Positions 13,422-25,229 of a stretch of 64,000 nt of DNA are shown in pieces. The DNA comes from Oscheius dolichura (taxonomy: Eukaryota > Nematoda > Chromadorea > Rhabditida > Rhabditidae). Location of the stretch: NCBI GenBank assembly GCA_932521035.1, contig OW051493.1, positions 5,890,001 to 5,954,000 of the forward strand, given 5' to 3'. The position numbers were made by a program, and so were the translations under genes. Numbering within the stretch: position 1 is the stretch's first letter; the number at the start of each line of letters is the position of its first letter. The notes under the pieces are model-generated. The model saw only the letters and a list, made by a program, of their open reading frames with translations, did no database searches and had not been told where the DNA came from.

Positions 13422-13715
13422 ATAACTATTTTTGGTATTTTCAAATATTGTTCATCCATTCTTATGATCTCTTTTCAATAAATTTTTATACGACCTCGCG
13501 CTCCAATGAGAATGTGACGTCCTCAATCAATGAGCGCCGTAGCTGTCTCATTTTCTCCTTTTTCTAACTTATACCTTCACACTCCTTGTAATCCTTAGGG
13601 ATTGCATAAATCGAACAAATACAACAGGCAACTGTAGATGGACTAGCGTTGTCGATTCTTTATGTCTCATTTTGTTTAGATGCGCAGGTTGAGTGGTTAT
13701 TTGAATTTTTAGATC

Positions 13716-16700
13716 ATGTCTGGTCAGCCACAACGGAAGATACCGAGAATAATTTCACGAACGAAGGCAAAGAGCAAAACAACAGAGACTATTCCAAAAG
13801 GCATGTAATAGTAGTACAATTGCCTATTTTATGATTTAATCCACATCAACTCGATAATATTTCAGTAGAAAACACTGCCAATATCAATGCTGGACAGGAT
13901 GCTTTGGTTAAGGAACTCAGTAAAGAAAAAGTTGTTGTAAAAGATGGATGTTTAGTAGCAGTGCAGCATATTGAAAAGGGATCCGTTCACGGGATAGTGG
14001 TAAGGGATAGAACTTCTTTCATTCGTATTATTATGGGGGCTCCGAAATACCCGGAATTATCTATACACTGTGTAACAAAATGATAGAGCCACCCCCCCTT
14101 TTTGGAGGTAGCGCTCGATCTTCGGAGTTTCAGAAAACGAGGATATCTTTATCGTTTTCCTCATCAAAAAGTAGAAAGCCCAGAAAATAAAATGGTGAGT
14201 CTCTCAAATTTCATCCGTCGAAGTTGGACGGTTTTTTAAATTTTGCGGCAATTCGTCGCGGTAACAGAATGATAGAGCCACCCCTGGAAACGGGTATTTT
14301 CCACCACTTTTTACTCATCCTGATTTGTAAAAATCCTTGGCTGAGCAGATCTGGCCAAAAAAATCCTTGAAAATACCATGTGACGCGCCTCCCCAGGACC
14401 TGCCTTTTGTTCCCAAAACGCTCAAATTCCGAAATTCGGGCAGCTTGGGATAATTCGGAGCAATGGCGGAAAACGGAGTACAAGGTCTTGTAGAGGACAC
14501 GATTACACACAGTTTGGGGTCCCGGGCTTTTGGAAAAGGACCTTTTCGCGGGCTTTGGCGAGGGTTTGAACTACACACCAAAATCTTTTTTGTTGTTTTT
14601 CGGCCACAAGGTGGCGACTTTCAAATTTTGGATGTGTCAGGGGCAAAATCAGCTCGTCGAGCTCGTTCTAACGGTACGTTCCGTGTTCGATAAGTGAGTC
14701 TTGAAGCGAGATGGCACAGCAGGTCTGTGGCGCGACATTTTGTTTTACTTTCTTGAATATAAAAGTTTTAAGGGAGCAACACCCACACATGGAGGACGAA
14801 GAATTACAATAGTTGTCCCTGAATCAGATTCAAATGATGAACCATATGTGGAAAATCCGTTACCAGGTTCTTTTTTCTTTTTATGAGAGAGAAAAAATTG
14901 TTTCAGGTGTTGCTGATGAAGTAGAATCATATCCGTGTAGTTTCTGTCAAGATAGCGTATTTTTAACTCATTATGGTTTAGAAAGACATGCGAAACAAAA
15001 ACATGCAGAACATTTTGACTCGGTCAGTTTTAAAGGTTTAAACGAAAGATTTGTTTATAGATTATGGAAGAAATTGAAAAAATACAGAAAGAATGGGAAC
15101 GTAGGGAAAAGGAACGGAATCGAATGAGAGAGAAGGCTATGATTGCCAAAGCACGACATGAAAGTTATGCTATGTCAGCACTACGTTTTGCTCATACTGG
15201 CCGGTTCTCTTTGGGCGATGACGGTAAAATTCGACTGATTAGGATTTACCTTTAAAACATTCTAGGAGAATCATCGGGTCCGGAGCGTTATGATGCCTGT
15301 AAAATATGTAATATGCTAATCAATGTGAGGAGTCCGGCTGCCATGGAGCATCACTTAGGAGCACACAAGAAAAATGATCAACTAAAACTTAATCTCCTTG
15401 AAACATATGGCGAAGAGGTTATTTTATTCTCCTTTTCTAGATAACTTATTTAGATTGTCAATCGTCTTTCGTGTCATGAATGCAGGCTTGTGTTTACCGA
15501 TTCAAATAAACTCAATCATCACATAGAGCAAACACATAGTAGAAGAAGAAAGTATGTTCGTTTAAAACATCTCATCGAGTTTTAGGTTCGTTTGCAAATA
15601 TTGTGGACAAATTTGTATGTCAATGGCTGATTTGAATATGCACAAGGCGGAAATACATGCTATCGGTGCGAATAATAGCGTAGTAGCAAGAACTAATCAC
15701 TTAGTCGGTTTATTGTATATGCTATAATTTTGGTATTAGATAACTATGAAACAACAGCAACAACAACGTAGTGATACAATAGGACCGTCTCAAAGTTATG
15801 GAAAAGATTTATCAAGACTTTATCGTGGCGGGTACGAAGAACTTATATGCAGGTTTGTATGTTTTAGTATTTATTTACTATATTTGCTTCAGTACCGAGT
15901 GTGCGGAATGTGGTTTGAAGTTGGTTAGACCATCACTGCTTGTTAGGCATATGCTTCGTGTTCACAATAAACCAGCTTTCTGTTGTGATATTGCTACGCG
16001 TGGATTACCTGGTTTCCGGATAGAAGTTGCTGCAAGCAAAATATATTGGTGGTGTTGTGAGCAGAGATATAGTGACAGGTGAGCAGTAGTCGTTTGTTTT
16101 GGTGTATTTATTTTATTTAGACATGAATTTTTAATGCATAGAAGAAATGTACATTTGGAACCTCTAATGTATCCCAAGAAAAACGATTCAAACGAATCGC
16201 AGATGAGAACGTTTGTTGGTTTGTTCTCTTTATTGCGTGTTTATATAACAGAGTTTGCAGAAACACCCGAAGGAACCATAGCAATAGAACCAGGAAATTC
16301 ATATGAAGCTGACCTTGTTCATGAAAAAGATAATAATTTCCATGTAAGTTTATTTCTATGTTCAGAGGATTTCTTCTTCCCACTTTAAAAAAAATTTTAA
16401 CCCTTTGATTTCAGATAAATCTTCCGAAAGAAGTCGATTCAGATGGCCGAATATTTGTTGTTGTCCACGCAACCGTTAGTTTCTTTTTGTTCAAATGATC
16501 AAAAAGATTTTAGGGCGAATATATTCAAGTAGCCAAAGAAGATCTCCGGATACAAAAAGATAGACATCAAGAAATACACGAAGAGATAACCGAAGAAATA
16601 CACGGGGAGATGAATGACGAAATACATCAAGAAATGCATGGAGAAATTCATCAGGATGTTCCACAGGAAGATGTAATAGAAGAAATTGTTGACGACATGA

Positions 16701-16897
16701 CCGAGTATCAAGAATATTATGAACATTATGAAGGAGATGAACTCGACGGCATGCTGTACTATGTGAATGACGGCGAAGAGATTGTAGAAGAAGGAGAAAT
16801 TGAAATCCAAGTACAGGATGACGAATTAATAGAAGCTGAACGTCATATAAACCACGAAGACCCAACATGTGAAGAAATGTTTGAACCAATTATGTAG
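13716..16897 (+). CDS. Multi-C2H2 zinc-finger protein with acidic C-terminal tail
   Basis: Splicing from ATG at 13716 gives a basic N-terminus (MSGQPQRKIPRIISRTK), joined through a GC-AG intron (13801-13865) to VENTANINAGQDALVKEL. After a large intron come GATPTHGGRRITIVVPES and then C2H2-type fingers: CSFCQDSV...H-x4-H (about 14,935-15,005), CKICNMLI...H (about 15,300-15,370), CHECRLVF...H-x4-H, CKYCGQIC...H-x4-H, CAECGLKL...H-x4-H and a last degenerate WWCCEQRY finger ending HRRNVH. A coiled, charged helix (EEIEKIQKEWERREKERNRM) sits between fingers 1 and 2. The tail is extremely acidic with EIHEEI/EIHGEM/EIHQEM quasi-repeats and ends EEMFEPIM-stop at 16897. A likely poly(A) signal AATAAA follows near 16,960. 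It is a probable nuclear nucleic-acid-binding protein. I considered the nematode MEP-1 family but cannot assign an orthologue. Confidence 0.8.
13801..13865 (+). other. GC-AG intron
   Basis: The donor is CCAAAAG/GCATGT and the acceptor ATTTCAG. Only this GC donor gives phase 1 to join AAA-G to TA-GAA (Lys-Val-Glu). The nearby GT (GTAATA) gives a frame with early stops. Confidence 0.55.
14002..14778 (+). repeat. Large intron with inserted sequence carrying a duplicated 24-mer
   Basis: This intron is more than ten times longer than its neighbours and visibly more GC-rich. Two near-identical 24-nt direct copies differ at one base, at 14072-14095 and 14261-14284; both contain AATGATAGAGCCACCCC. 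No terminal inverted repeat or protein remnant is evident. The 3' splice site appears to be an unusual TTTTAAG before GGAGCAACACC. It looks like an old non-autonomous insertion. Confidence 0.45.
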
Positions 16898-17446
16898 CTC
16901 GCTGTCATTTTAATGTGATGTTTTAGGATCTCGTTTCGGGTATCACTTTTTATCTGTATGAATAAAGTTCTTTTCAATGAAATGGAATGTTACAATCACA
17001 GATTGGATTCACGAGAAACGTATCGTTTGATTAGTGGCTGATAAGGACTGGGATATGCAAGAGAGACCCATTGGAGTTTGATCAAAAATGAGCGGGCTGG
17101 AGGTCACAGTACGAAAACGGAGCGACTTCGGCTGCGTGAAGGTAGATCGGTACTGGTGATCGAAGCACGGGGTGGAACAAAGATCATCTTTTCAGAAGAA
17201 CTGCTGAGAGATCCGCTAACCACCTAAAATTAGTTATAATTCTCTGAAATGTTGGGGAAAGAATAGGTAAGAAGCAACATAATTAACCCAAATAAGGATA
17301 GAAATTGGAACTAATCACAGTACATGGGTACAACTTACTATTCGAGGCATTTTCACCGCTTATCTGCAAGTTTCTACCGTCTAATGATATTTTGAGGGCG
17401 AAAGAATTACCTCGCTCGTCACGCTGGCCCTCAGCCCGGACGGCAG
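16898..17446. other. Convergent spacer, C2H2 gene to Kv gene
   Basis: This holds the 3' flank of the plus-strand zinc-finger gene, including AATAAA near 16,960, and the 3' flank of the minus-strand Kv channel. The composition returns to GC-rich by about 17,300. I see no further gene. Confidence 0.45.
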
Positions 17447-19412
17447 TCAGCTGTCTTCGCCGGTTTCCGGATCTGCTTCCGAGCCTTTTCCAGCGGTTCG
17501 CATGGTGGCCAGCCGATTCTCCTGGCGGTAGAAATGTTTGAAATTGGCCACCTGAAAAGAGAGAATTTATATTTTTGGGAGAATGAAATACAATGATGGG
17601 AACAGGAAGAGCTAGGGTGAGGACACCGATCAGGGCACACATTCCACCGACGACTTTTCCTTGAGGAGAGAGTGGGACGAGATCTCCGTAGCTGAAATAG
17701 GGGGAATAATGGATGGTGGACAATTAGAGACAGAAATAATAACAACACTCTTTTGGACAATTCACAGCACTTCACTCAAAACTCACCCGACTGTGGTCAT
17801 GGTTACCTAGAAACAGCCATTTTTGAGGGGGAAAGAGGGTAGATGGAAGAGGAGAAGGAGAACTTACCAGGACGAACCAGAAGGACGCCGGGATGGAGGT
17901 GAACTTGGAATTGGGTTCGCCCTGCTCCGCGAAGTACATCCCGGAGGAGAAGAGGACGAGAGCGATGACCATGAAGAATATCAACAGACAAAATTCTTGG
18001 ACGGAGGCGCGGAACGTCTTCCCCAATATTTGGAGACCGACGGAATGTCTGTTGGGAATAGAATAAGGAGGAAAGAGGCGGCACCTGCTGAGCTTGAATA
18101 TTCGGAAGACCCTAACCAGTCGGAGGACTCGGAGCACGGCGAAAGACATCGACGAACTCGACTTGCTGGCATCCGCCCTGGATTTAGCGGTTTTTGGAAC
18201 ACTCGAGACCTACCAAACGAGGTTGACGAAAAACGGGGCGATGGCGACAAAGTCGATGATGTTGAGGAAGGAGGTGAGGAAGGAATACTTGGAGGGGCAG
18301 CTGATGAACCGAAGGAAGAGTTCTGAACGGGAGGATGGGGGGAGGAGGAGGGGGCAGACCGATGGTGAACCACAATATACAGATAAGCTCGATCCAGAAG
18401 AAAGGATTGGTGTAGAGACGGGCCTCCTCCTTCTCCGGGGTGGCCATAGTCACGTTGACCTCGGCCCCGGGCACCGTCTCCCAGCAGAAGGACACGATCG
18501 ACCTGGAGGGAAGAGTGGAAAGAAAGGAAGGGGAGACCTACACTACGATGACGGCTATGGAGATGAAAGCGACGATCCTGGCGGACAGGGACGAGTCCGG
18601 GTACTCCATCAGTTCCCACAGTTTCCTCTGGGTCGCGTTGGCCGGCATGATGGTGTCCGGCGGCTTCTCGTACCCCTCGGCTATCCAAAATTCTTCCACC
18701 ATGTGCTCTCCCATCTGAATGCGATCGTTTCTCAAATAAAAGTAAAAGGTACCTGGAAGAAGTTGAGTTCTCTCAGGAAGATGTCGATGGGGACGGATTC
18801 CGGCCGTTTGACGCGTCCTCCGCTCTGGTAGATGTAGAGGATGGACTCGAACCTGGAGACGGAGAATAAGGGAAGGAGAGGAGGCGACAGAGGGACAAAG
18901 AGAGCAGGGCACGAGTTGGTCATGCTGCTGTGAGTTAAGAGTGGAAAACATGTAAGGGTAGGGGAAGAGGTCCCACTCGAACTCACAGCGACTGACGCAT
19001 CTCCCACTCCCGCTCCAAGCGACACCTTCAAACGAGTACCGTTTAGGGCAGACGGACAAAAAGGGAAAAGACTCACGTGGACCGGTGCCGGTCGAAGAAG
19101 TACTCCCTCGTCTCCGCCACCCAGTACCGCTCCCTTTTCCGTCGATTCCCCAGCAGACTGTTCGGGTAACTGAAGATTTCTGTATAAACGAATACAACAG
19201 TGTTCCTACTTTTCCAGGGTCCTCTCCCAGGTCTGAAACCTCAATCCCGAGACATTTATCGTCACAAGATCTCCTGCTCCCCTTGGTCCACTAAAACATG
19301 GATTGTGTTTGCCCCGGCCTCACCTGTCGTCTGTCAGGGGGGTTCCTCTCTGGGGACTGGCGCTCTTGTCGTCCATGCTCAGCAGGTTCCCGTTGATCTC
19401 GTCCGCGTCCAT
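17447..19412 (-). CDS. Shaker-type (Kv1) voltage-gated potassium channel
   Basis: This is a voltage-gated K+ channel of the plasma membrane. Starting at ATG 19412 ([20 protein letters not shown]), the order is: T1 tetramerisation domain ([67 protein letters not shown]); linker [21 protein letters not shown]1 ([11 protein letters not shown]); S2 ([15 protein letters not shown]); S3 ([19 protein letters not shown]); S4 with regularly spaced arginines ([19 protein letters not shown]); S5 ([19 protein letters not shown]); pore helix (ASFWFVL); selectivity filter VTMTTVGYGD; S6 ([19 protein letters not shown]). The C-terminus is short ([13 protein letters not shown] to GEDS-stop at 17447) and I see no PDZ-binding end. 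It closely resembles the worm SHK-1/Kv1 class. The S6 motif PVPII shows the Kv PVP hinge. Introns are numerous and small. Confidence in class is very high; orthology is inferred. Confidence 0.95.
17787..17806 (-). other. 20-nt microexon encoding the K+ selectivity filter start
   Basis: On the minus strand TTTCTAG precedes a 20-nt exon and GTGAGT follows it. It encodes VTMTTV-G(GG), joining FWFVL (upstream exon, donor GTAAGT) to the last base of Gly plus YGDLVP in the next exon (after TTTCAG). All phases agree. Confidence 0.8.
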
Positions 19413-20871
19413 GATCGGGGCTCTGAACCGTTTTCGTCGGGTAAGTTGCGGTTCTTGGGGGTAGTTGACTTTGCTGATTGATTGTGTGGCCCCTTCTGAT
19501 CAAGGTGTTCACGTGATCGAACAGTTGCCCCGGGGGAAGGAGGAGGACAAAAGAGGCAAAAGTCGGCCGGGAGGAGAGAATTCAAAGAATAACAGGAAGT
19601 CAGAGGGGGAATAATGACACCGCGCCGGGGATATCCATTATTTCTCCTTGATTTATCCCCAATATTCGATTCTCAAAGAACAGCTTCTTCCCTTTTTATG
19701 CAGAGATCAAAAAGAAACAAGGAGAAGAAGGAAATGCTCGAGAATTCGAGCCAGGGGGAAAGAGAGACAAGAGGCGTCGGCGGAAAGGAAAATGACACAC
19801 GGCAGCTGCCATCGGAACACAGCACTCGGTCACATTTAAATTCGGGTGATCTTTAATTGCATTTGAGGGTGGCGGAACGGGCCCCTGATAACAAACCTTC
19901 GTCTCCGGACAACTTTGGGCCGTGCCCTTCTCCGGAGAGAGTTCGAACTCATCCATACTAGCATCTCCGGAGGGGAACGGTCTGTAGCAGCAAAGGCGAC
20001 AAAGTCAAGAGCTCCTCCTCATGTTATCCGGTTACCTCTCGCTCGCTTTCAATCTCCAGCCAATCGTCAGAAAAAGGAGATCGATTTACCTGCGCCGTTT
20101 TCCTTTTCTTTCGGTGAACATCCACATTTTGAAGGCGGGGGATAGGGAGAACGAGGGAGGGCGAGAAGTTCAGGAGTCAGGGGGGTATTGGCGTGCCATT
20201 CGGAGCACGTAGTCAATGAAACGCCCTGGGGACCTGGCGGCCGGCTGGAATTACACGGGACAAATCCTTTTCTGATGAATTATGACCGAGATGTGACAAC
20301 TCACACTGGGAGAAAGGCGGGAATTTGAGATCACAGCCCGAGGCCTGATTGCGGATGATGAACAAGGTCAGCTGCCACCCCCTGGGGGATGACCACTATA
20401 TAATCTCTGGAAAAAGGACAAGTAGAATATTGAGGAGGAGGAGGATCGATGCCAGAGACAGGAAAATATCAACAGGCTAATGAGATTTCCACAACTTCCA
20501 CACATCGCGTGTTCCCGGATAATTCCCCCGGCATCTACGTCTACAGAGAATTTATGAGGAGGATCGTCGACCTCCTGCAGGAATTAGTTATTTTATACGT
20601 CAAATATGGACGTTCTAGGGAGGACGAAGAGGGAAACGATAATGGGGGTGGGGAAAGGCAGTTTAACATGCTAAATGGCACGCCCGCTAAAAAGTTTATG
20701 TCCCGACAGACACACACATGAAACTCTTCGGAGCTAGTCTCTCTCTTCTCCCTCTCTTCCCCCTTATCCTCCTCTCCCGTGGCCGACGAGTAGGAGGTCG
20801 TCTACCATTTCGAACCGGAACCACGGCCCCGGATTAGGAAATGCCGGACAACGTGCCTGACCAAAACTCAC
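19413..20871. other. Upstream region of the Kv gene; no gene assigned
   Basis: It contains no frame with convincing coding properties. It should hold the Kv promoter and the 3' part of the unrecognised minus-strand gene whose exons start at 20872. Polypurine tracts are present in 19,690-19,800 and around 20,430. Confidence 0.4.
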
Positions 20872-22713
20872 AGATCAACGGACTGGGCTCGGCAATCGAC
20901 GTCGACGGGGGTCGGATTCCGCGAAACGCGCGTCGACCGACTGTCCACCGTGTTGTACTTCTCCGGGTGCACATTGAGAGCCTGTTCGAGTCTCCTGAAA
21001 TGGTCCCTTTATTTTTTGGCCATAACATATTTCTATGGGGACGTGATGTCTGGCGCACTCCCGTTATATTGAATGTTATGATATAAATGACCACAACTTC
21101 CGGAAAATTTACGATATTAGACGGGACGATGTTTACCCTTTGAACCGGCGGAAACTACTGAATTTTTAAGTGGAAAGGGGGAAATCGAAGGGGAAAGGAC
21201 GCCAATCAAACCATTTGGATAGGTCGCGGAGGGATCAATTTGTATTCTCTACCTGCTCATAAACTCGACTTTCTTCAACGATCTATTATTTTTCGGGAGA
21301 CACCGGTGGTCCCCTTGTCAACTCGTTTATTACAACTACTTGTTTATTATTTCAAACATGAGACGTGATTATGTTGAGTTGAGGAGGAGCAAGGACAACT
21401 TCTATCCAGTTTAAAGGACTACGGTACACCTGCCCGCCGCCGGCCACTCGAATACAATGCGCAGCCTCAATAAGGCCTGTATTAAAGGTCTTATACGGAT
21501 AGGTGTGTATCAGACAACCAGAATATTAAAAATGAGCTTACCTGACCAATTTCTGTAGCATGGGACTGGGTGTCACCACCAGGCACTTGACCCCGCCCCC
21601 CAAAACGTTTTTACCCTAATTACTACAACGGCTAGTATTACTTGTTCCCACGTGATTTAACTGACGGGAAAACAGGAAGAGGAGCCGGATAGGTCAGCTC
21701 TTTAGACTATGTAATTGACTCAATGTCCGAGGTTGAATAGACCCAAATAGACTAGTCTGATGGAGGATGGCCGGAAAGGGAGAGGAAGACGTCTACCTGG
21801 TGAGTCTCTGGTGCCATTCGAAGTCGCGAAGTTCTCGCGTCTTCGAGGTGACGCTGATGTCGCTGGCCTTCCTCGTGCGCATACCATACACCGATTGAAG
21901 TTCTTCAAGAAAGTTGGAAAGGGCAAGAGGCGAAGATGAGGAGAGAAAGTCGGAAAAGGGGAGGGAGGACGACGACTGACAAGCACATAAACGACTGCTG
22001 ATGACAGCTGAATATTCCATTATCCCTATCCCTAATATAATGGGCCGGGAGGCAGAGAGACTTTTTATAAATAATCCGTCATCTCGAGGGGGAGAGGGTG
22101 GGTACGCTGTACAAATGGCGGAACATGCACACCTGGCGGGATGTGATTCTCGTCTTCTCGTAAACATTTTATACTGACCTGAGAAGGGCAGCCAGTATTG
22201 GAGAAGGCATCGGGCGAAAGGTGAGCAGGGCTATTTGGAGGGGCTCGAGTGACAGAAAATAGGATGGGCAAAATAAAACAGGGCGACCCTTATGACATTG
22301 ACGCCGCGAAATATGACGGCAACGGGCTCAAAATACGGCCCCTGAAATTCGGCGAGGTCGAAATTCTTGTAAAGTAGAGTTTCGTGTCTGTGCAGAAATT
22401 CGAGCTTCGACGGTCCAAAAAGCGCCGGCTGCTCTGCGATCTCTAAAGATGGGATAGTACGAGGGAGACTGGACAGGGACAGGAGGAGGACGACAGAAGA
22501 GAGGAGAGGAGACCTCGAGTGATAGGGAGAGGGCGGTAATCGATGTGATCAAGCCTCGATGGCCAGCGTGCAACAGGGGCGACCAGAGGCAGCTAAAGAA
22601 ATATCCAACTGGGTCAGGTGGCCCGTGGTGACGTAATTTTGGGAATGTTCGAGCTGAATCCGAGCTCGGCGGTTCTGCACGTTTTCTGGCCGATCAAGGG
22701 CATCCACGAGATT
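20872..22713 (-). CDS. Unrecognised multi-exon gene (at least three supported exons)
   Basis: Exon 22713-22610 (after TTAG, before GTTGG) reads NLVDALDRPENVQNRRAR then IQLEHSQNYVTTGHLT. Exon near 21905-21797 (before GTAGAC) reads SVYGMRTRKASDISVTSK then TRELRDFEWHQRLT. It joins in phase 2 to exon 20994-20872 (after TTTCAG, before GTGAGT), which reads RLEQALNVHPEKYNTVDS then RSTRVSRNPTPVDVDCRA. These frames have amino-acid composition and splice signals expected of real coding sequence, and two of the joins agree in phase. An additional exon near 22,445-22,335 is likely but its frame is unclear. The ends of the gene were not found; it may extend to 19.5 kb and 23.2 kb. The visible part is hydrophilic and basic, with no membrane segment. 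I do not recognise the family. Confidence 0.5.
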
Positions 22714-23587
22714 CTAATTGTTTATTCTCCTGGCCACCAGGGAGATGTCGGAGTCAGGATCACCGGTAATCAACGGGCTCCTCCGCAAAACATTCTCACC
22801 TCCCCCGGGGTCCTAACAATAATTTTCCCCGCTTATTTTGCCCGTTTGTCTTCCTCTGAAATATGACGTTTTCTCCCTATTAACCGAGCCAATTAAGAGC
22901 GGCTCCTGGATCAGATGAGATTGAGAATCTTCCAGAAATGGCCGAGCCTTATTGGATATCCGTCTGAAGCCACCCACTCGGAAATACTACAAATATCACG
23001 ACGGACTATGGTCTCCCGGAGGGGTCGAACTATGCGACATCTGTGGGGATAGATGTAATATCGCATTAGAAAGAGAGGTCTATTCTCTCCTCCCCGGCCC
23101 CGTGACTCAGCCCACAAAAGAAGTCATCTGCATAATGGAGATCGGCTCACCTGTCTCGTGTCTTGAAGCGAAACATCCGACCTAAAATCAGAGGGATCAT
23201 AAGAGGAGAGGTATCGGAGAGGGGCTATCCAAAAAAGGTCTGAAGTGAGACGGGAGACATTGCCGGGTTGTTTGGAGTAGTCGGTAGCAGACATAAAAAG
23301 ACACGACACCTCGAAAGGTAACAACAATACGGGAGAGAGAAGTCAAGAGGAAGACGAAGTCAATTGTCACCCGGTTAAATTATTCCAGCCATAATTGAGT
23401 CACACAATGAGGACTACTGAATAAAACGGGGCCGAGCCAAGTTCAACTGGGTCGGGGAGGATGGCACATAGAAGATAGAACTTTATTTTGAATAGAAGAA
23501 TACCCATCGACAGAGATATCACAACATCGGAAAGGCACAGACTCGTCTCCATGGCACTTGCACAAGCTGCCTACTTCGTCCTGTAGC
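22714..23587. other. Region with possible small exons on the minus strand
   Basis: A 31-nt candidate exon ends at a GTGAGC donor near 23,150 after GATTTTAG, and another acceptor (GTGGCTTCAG) lies near 22,965. Both could be upstream exons of the gene at 20872-22713, but they are too short to support by reading alone. Nothing else is seen. Confidence 0.25.
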
Positions 23588-24729
23588 CTAGTCTTGCTTC
23601 GCGGCCTTCCTACTCTTATGATTTGCGGCCTTCTGCTTCTTGCTGATCTCTTCTTTGACGGACTTCGGGACGGGGCGGGCCTTCCACTGCTCCTTCTGGG
23701 GCTTGTAGAAGGCGGGGAAGAAGACTCGCGAGATGGAGGCCCCGAAAATGTAGCCAGAGGTCGTGACAACCTGGAGGGCGGGATAGATGGAACAGAGAGA
23801 GGGGACATACCCAATAGAGGAAGAGGAACAACTGCATGTCGAGACCGTCACAGCCGAGCATGCGGGACGAGGCCACTATGGGGTTCAGACCGGCGGCTCC
23901 TTGAACGTAGATGGCTGGAAGAGAATGGATAGGAGACGAGAGAGGAGGACTTACAGAGGGTGATCATGGAGGAGATGAACGCCGGGATGACATACGATTT
24001 GATAGTGTCCGGGGCTTTGGAGTTCATGATGGGCATGAGGACACGGATCAAGGTAGAGGCGAAGAATTCGAAGAGGACCAGGACGGTGAAGGAGGTCTAG
24101 GGAAATGAGGAAATGAAGAAGGGCAGGATACCTTGTACTTGACATTACACTTGACCATTTCCTCGACTTTTCCCCGGTGGAATGCCAGAAACGAGCTAGT
24201 GTTGAACCAGATGTGGGGGACGAGGAGATAGGCAGAAGCGGCGGAGATGATCTGCGCGAAGAAGATGGCAACAAAATGGCCAAATCTGTAGGGAGGCTAG
24301 TGGAAAATAAAGGGAGGACACTTACGAGCAACCGCCGTAGTAGACATTCTCGAAGAGTCCAAGAGGAGACACCTGGGCTCCTCGATTCATGGTGGCCCCG
24401 GTGTAGAGGACAATCGTCACCACGATGAGGAAGGCGAGGTAGCCGTAGTTGACTAGCACGAACCCTGGAGAGAGGAGGATAAGTGGGGACAGGAGGAGGA
24501 GGACAGACCATTTTCGAAGACACATAGACACATGGTTATGGTGCCTATGATCTCGTAGAAATACACCTTTAAAAAGTTAGGAGACACTTTGTCGACTACC
24601 TGAAAATAGGGAAAAGTCACATAAAACGGAAGAGAAACTGACATTTCGAGAGAACTCGGCTGTTGCAAAAACCAAAACGTAGAAGACGCCGATTCCGGCG
24701 GCCGGAGTTCCCAGCAGCAAGTCGGCCAT
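23588..24729 (-). CDS. Unorthodox (AQP11/12-like) aquaporin-family channel
   Basis: This is a multi-pass membrane channel of the MIP superfamily, deep-branching superaquaporin type. Starting at ATG 24729 the spliced protein begins MADLLLGTPAAGIGVFYVLV. It has about six hydrophobic segments and ends with a strongly basic tail (PKSVKEEISKKQKAANHKS) before TAG at 23588. The second pore loop has NPIVA (AAGLNPIVASSRMLGCDG), matching the second NPA box of AQP11/12-type proteins. The expected first box region reads YTGATMNRGAQVSPLG, so the first NPA is degenerate (N-R-G-A). Nematodes have several such unorthodox aquaporins (AQP-9 to AQP-12 type). These are often intracellular, and the Lys-rich C-terminus may hold retention or trafficking signals. 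Transport specificity cannot be read. Introns are small and mostly have GTAAGT or GTGAG donors. Confidence 0.75.
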
Positions 24730-25229
24730 GGCTGAAAATGGACGAATTTGGAAAAGCAACAAAAAATGATAAGATTTGACGGGCGGATGACAGGAAGATC
24801 ACAGTTCTGGACCAGTTTAGAAGGAGGTCGTCTAGACTCGAAAAGTACAGAGGGAATAAATTAAAGAAGGGTCCCGGCAAGGACTAAATCGATTAAGCCA
24901 TCGTTTTGGCGTTGGTTCAGCGGTAGTACGCGAACCGGCGACACTCGCCCTACAACTCACCCCCTTCTCTTTTGTTGTTTTTAATACTTTGGAGTCAAAA
25001 GAATAATATTTCTTTCTTCTTTTAAAGATCTAATAAATTGTAACCTACCAACGTCGCGCTGCATGGCTGTAGCTGAAAGGGCTGGAGACGGCCGGAGTGC
25101 CTGGATCAGACTGAATCATGGGAGATAAGAGAGATCAGAGAGATAAGTTCTGGCAGATCAACCAAAAAAGGAGAGACGTCAAGATCACGAGACCCAAATA
25201 AACAATTTATTCTAATCACAGGGGTCGGG
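24730..25229. other. Spacer with an isolated tRNA-like 5' half
   Basis: It is the upstream region of the aquaporin gene. At about 24,909-24,935 the sequence GTTGGTTCAGCGGTAG resembles a tRNA 5' half with an A-box, but no B-box or T-arm follows. I do not call it a tRNA. Confidence 0.3.

Larger units (their letters stand above)
11450..17230. other. AT-rich compositional block 1
   Basis: Base composition changes visibly here from the GC-rich, purine/pyrimidine-skewed DNA on either side to AT-rich DNA with T-rich introns. It contains exactly two recognisable genes, both on the plus strand (Bin3/MePCE-like methyltransferase and a C2H2 protein). Many introns are 35-65 nt. Codon third positions are also AT-rich, so the shift affects coding and non-coding sequence alike. 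A second block of the same kind lies at about 36.1-44.3 kb. Confidence 0.7.

Noticed and set aside
16491-16889. 132-codon open frame on the minus strand in the acidic tail of the C2H2 protein
   Set aside because: It is the antisense of GAA/CAT-rich coding repeats (Glu/His codons), a shadow of the real frame.
17981-18831. Long open frames (235 and 245 codons) across the Kv gene on both strands
   Set aside because: They cross Kv exons whose frame is certain (S1-S4), so they are overlaps caused by high GC.
24905-24955. tRNA-like sequence GTTGGTTCAGCGGTAG with A-box
   Set aside because: No T-arm, B-box or closing acceptor stem follows; looks like a chance or decayed tRNA fragment.
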